Shown in pieces: positions 58,963-61,527 of a DNA stretch of 61,527 nt; positions within the stretch are counted from its first letter, which is position 1; each line of letters begins with the position of its first letter. Where the stretch lies: assembly GCA_019155205.2 (NCBI GenBank), contig JAHNZQ020000308.1, positions 4,724,940 to 4,786,466 of the forward strand. Direction: 5' to 3'. Under the pieces are notes generated by a model. That model was not told the origin of the DNA, did not search any database, and worked only from the letters and a program-made list of their open reading frames with translations. Source of the stretch: Gracilaria vermiculophylla. Taxonomy: Eukaryota > Rhodophyta > Florideophyceae > Gracilariales > Gracilariaceae. Both the position numbers and the translations under genes were made by a program.

Positions 58963-61527
58963 CTATGTGGACAGGCGTTTTCGCACCAGATTGGCGTCGT
59001 ATCGCCTAAGGAAGTTTTCCGGGATATGTCCCGGAGGTTCTTCCGTGTCGTCCTTCGAGATGTACCCATACCAGTGGATGCGGTACAGTACTCCTGCAGG
59101 GGTTTGTCGATGCGTGACGATATGGTCCACCGCGTAGAGGACGTCACCTTCAGGGGTCATGATGGCATCGGGAGCCTCCAGAATTGGTTCACCGAGAGCG
59201 ATGATGCGGTTCCCAGTATTCCGTGGTGCCGTCGCGCCTGAGGTGGTTGAATGAGAAATCTCCGCGTGGTGTCCCTGAGGTGGGGTGGCGGGCATTCCTG
59301 GAAGGCTGGGAGTTGGGTTTTTCGTCACCCAATCACGGGAGACGACATCCCTGAGCCCGTTCACCTCAATGGCGACAGTATCCCTGTAGGTGGGCAGGAC
59401 TTTGAAGGGCCCTGAGGTGGTCGGCGCTAACTTGCGCGTGACGTCTGGCGGTTCGTCGGAGTGCTCCTCGGGTTTATCGAGGAACACCTCGTCGCCTTTC
59501 TTCAGGTGAGGACCTTCCATAAAATTTCGGTCGAAGTCCTGTTTGTACCTCCTCTGCGAGGCGTTGAGTCTCTCCTTCGCGAGGGAGAGTGCGTTCTCAT
59601 ATCGCCTTAGAATGGAGCGTTTGGCTTGCGCCGCTGTTGGCGCCTGTGGCCCATCCGCCGGGTATGCCGTGGCGCGTGCCGCGATAACAGCACTTGGCGA
59701 AATGCGCGAGAGCACCAATTTGAAAGGAGCAGTCTCCGTGGAGCGGTGCACATGTAGGTTCTATGCATAAGTGAGGGGTCTCACATATGCGTCCCAATCC
59801 TTCTGGTGGTCCGCAACGTAGTGCTTCAACCTCGAGGCGATGGTTTTGTGGAACCGTTCCGCCTGGCCGTTTGTCTGGGAGTGATAGGCAGTTGTAAACA
59901 ACTGCTTCATCCCCAGCATTCCGGAAACGGCGCTGAAGAGTTTCGCCGGGAACTGGGGGCCATTGTCCGTAAGGAGGTACAACGGTATCCCGTAGGCATA
60001 AACCCAATGCTCCAGAAAGGAGTCGGCAATCACTGCTACAGTAGTGCTCCGGATGGGAATGGCACACGTGATCTCGGAAAAGCGATCCGTGATCACGAGG
60101 ATAAATCGATGCCCTCGCTCGGTCTTGGGGAGAAGACCCAAGATGTCCATGGCCACAAACTCCAACGGCCCTGAAGGTGGGAACAGCGTGAGCGGCGTCC
60201 GGTGTTTCCGTATACTCCCCCTAGCGGCGGCGCAGGAATAGCAATCCGCCACCGTTTGGAAGGCGTCGTTAGCCATGTTCGGCCAATAGAACTCCCTCCG
60301 CATGGTGAAATACATCTGAGATCCCCCGGGGTGCCCGGTGAGGCGAGGATAGTGCGAGAGGTACAACACTCTCGGCCGTAACTTCGTCGGCACCACCTTT
60401 TGGAGAGCTCCATCCAGAGGGGCGTGGCGTACAAGCCCGCCGTCACGGTCGACATCGAACGATGATGTCAAACGCCCCACAGTGGCGAGGCACTCCTTGC
60501 AGTACGCATACGTACTCTGCTCCTTCAAGAACTCCTCTACGGTAATGGGGAGGACTTCTTTCTCCTCCTCAACAAGAGCCATCACCTCAGGGAGCCCACT
60601 GTACTTTCCTCAAGGTTCATATCATTCCAAACATTCTCCATCGGATCCTTCTTTCCCGTCGTCATTCCAGATGACCAGACACAGGATGTTGTCCTCCAAA
60701 GGTGTTTTATCTTCCCCATCGGTGGAGATTCGCGAGAGCGCATCCGCGGCCTGGTGTTTTATGCCAAGACGATGGAGGATGTCAAACGTGAACTCCAGAA
60801 GGCGTAATCTCCACCTTTGGAGGCGACGGGAAGCATCCGTCAAGGACAGTATCCACTTCAGTGGTGCGTGTTCCGTCCTCAAGGTGAAGCGCGCGCCTTC
60901 CAGGTATGGGCGTAAAAGCAACACCGTCCTCACGATGGCGAGACATTCGCGCTCCGAAGTGGAATAATTCCGTTCCGTAGGGTTGAGGCTGCGACTCCAA
61001 TACCCGATGGGTTGAAGTCCACCTTCAGGTTGTTTCTGTAGGAGGGCACATTCGACCTGGTATTTACAGGCGTCAGTGTCCAGCACCATTCGGCCGTGCC
61101 GCTTCCGCAATATCAAGATTGGTGGTTCTATTAGTCTTCTCTTCAGGGTGGCGAAGGCTTCAAACTCCTCGTCCGTCAAGAGAGCCAATTGCATCGGCTT
61201 GTCCTTCTCCAAGAGGCGATTTAACGGCGCCGCTATACTAGAGAAATTGGGTACAAACCTCCGGAAGACGTTACACAACCCAAGGAAGGAGTGGAGCTCC
61301 GTCTGGTTTGTGGGAGGGCGAGCTTCTTTGATGGCGTCCTGAGTTTTCCTAGAAATCTTTAGGCGGTCCGGAAGCACTACGTGCCCCAGGTAGTCCACCG
61401 ACGACTTGAAAAAGAAACATTTCTCCAGCTTCAAGGTGAGGCCAGCATCCTTTAGAAGTTGGAGCACGTGCTTCACATGAATGAAGTGCATCTCCACGCT
61501 GCGGGAGTGTATGATGACGTCATCGAT
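58963..61527 (-). pseudogene. pol of a chromodomain Ty3/gypsy element (RT-RNaseH-IN-chromodomain)
   Basis: A single minus-strand frame from the edge to 58,963, with in-frame stops at 60,624 (TGA), 60,612 (TGA) and 59,763 (TAG) and no shift. It opens inside RT at the catalytic IDDVIIHSRS. Then come LEKCFFFKSSVDYLGHVV, RNase H (VLDTDACKYQVECALLQ, the EHAPLKWIL block, HQAADALSR), the integrase zinc finger (HYPRLTGHPG ... CYSCAAARG), and the core with VAMDILGLL, LTDNGPQFPAKLF and HSQTNGQAERFHKTI giving Asp, Asp, Glu. The TAG sits in the LTYA..LHVHRST block. A GPF/GPY-type module (TTSGPFKVLPTYR) and a C-terminal chromodomain (YAVDHIVTHRQ ... YRIHWYGY ... ENFLRRYDA) follow. The chromodomain probably steers insertion to marked chromatin. 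Cut by the window end. Confidence 0.92.

Larger units (their letters stand above)
58314..61527 (-). mobile_element. 3' part of a Ty3/gypsy chromovirus
   Basis: Reverse transcriptase, RNase H, integrase and chromodomain run on the minus strand from the window's right edge to 58,963, followed by the LTR. The element continues beyond the window. It has inserted into the gag-protease fragment to its left. Only substitutions interrupt the pol, so it is the youngest retroelement here. Confidence 0.88.

Overview
This is nuclear DNA from a photosynthetic eukaryote, most probably a red alga. The evidence is a nucleus-encoded plastid sigma-70 factor, an FKBP with a bipartite thylakoid-lumen leader, a plastid FAS1 protein with a long linker-like tail, transit peptides starting MAF/MFAS (an N-terminal Phe is typical of rhodophyte and glaucophyte plastid import), almost no introns, and gene-dense islands set in a transposon desert. 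I cannot name the species. A florideophyte-like genome fits best, but that is inference.

The window has two compartments. The island (about 3.0-31.6 kb) is extremely GC- and CpG-rich, with short intergenic gaps and convergent genes that nearly or actually overlap. In order it holds: a lumenal FKBP (the one clear intron), prohibitin-2, a 6-pyruvoyl-tetrahydropterin synthase/QueD-family enzyme, PUS10, a plastid sigma factor, a FAS1 protein, a DMT/EamA transporter, an unknown protein divergent from a Sel1-repeat protein, a type I asparaginase, two doubtful small Ala/Arg-rich ORFs, a DCC-family thiol oxidoreductase, ADP/ATP-dependent NAD(P)HX dehydratase, a Cwc21/SRRM2-type RS protein, a type II membrane sulfotransferase, and a tandem pair of sucrose-transporter-like MFS proteins. 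These are mostly housekeeping genes with no operon-like logic. Several 5' regions share an E2F-like TTTGGCGCC motif.

The rest has much lower GC and is built of mobile elements. At 1-2480 lies the end of an LTR retrotransposon with a tandem 761-bp duplication of its tail plus LTR. At 35,741-40,434 lies a DNA transposon with 161-bp inverted repeats and TTAG flanks. Its roughly 1,250-residue transposase appears to be a DDE enzyme with a PD-(D/E)XK (YqaJ-like) nuclease segment embedded in it. At 42,342-51,480 is an old but structurally complete Ty3/gypsy element (LTRs, PBS, gag, pol, PPT). It is split by a TTAA-flanked piggyBac (45,934-49,191), which also carries an antisense gene resembling the P2X7-receptor cytoplasmic ballast domain. 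At 52,444-55,294 is a second piggyBac-type element with CTAG borders. At 56,736-58,313 is a gag/zinc-knuckle/protease fragment. At 58,314-61,527 is the 3' part of a Ty3/gypsy chromovirus with only three in-frame stops.

The most unusual single gene is at 33,564-34,097, alone between the island and the transposons. It encodes a secreted precursor with a signal peptide, a Cys-containing acidic pro-region and a strongly cationic amphipathic block (18 Lys/Arg in 37 residues). This is the classic layout of an antimicrobial peptide precursor, and it has a good TATA box. The 100-N gap at 38,284-38,383 is probably false: its two flanks are the same ~127 bp, and collapsing them restores the reading frame.
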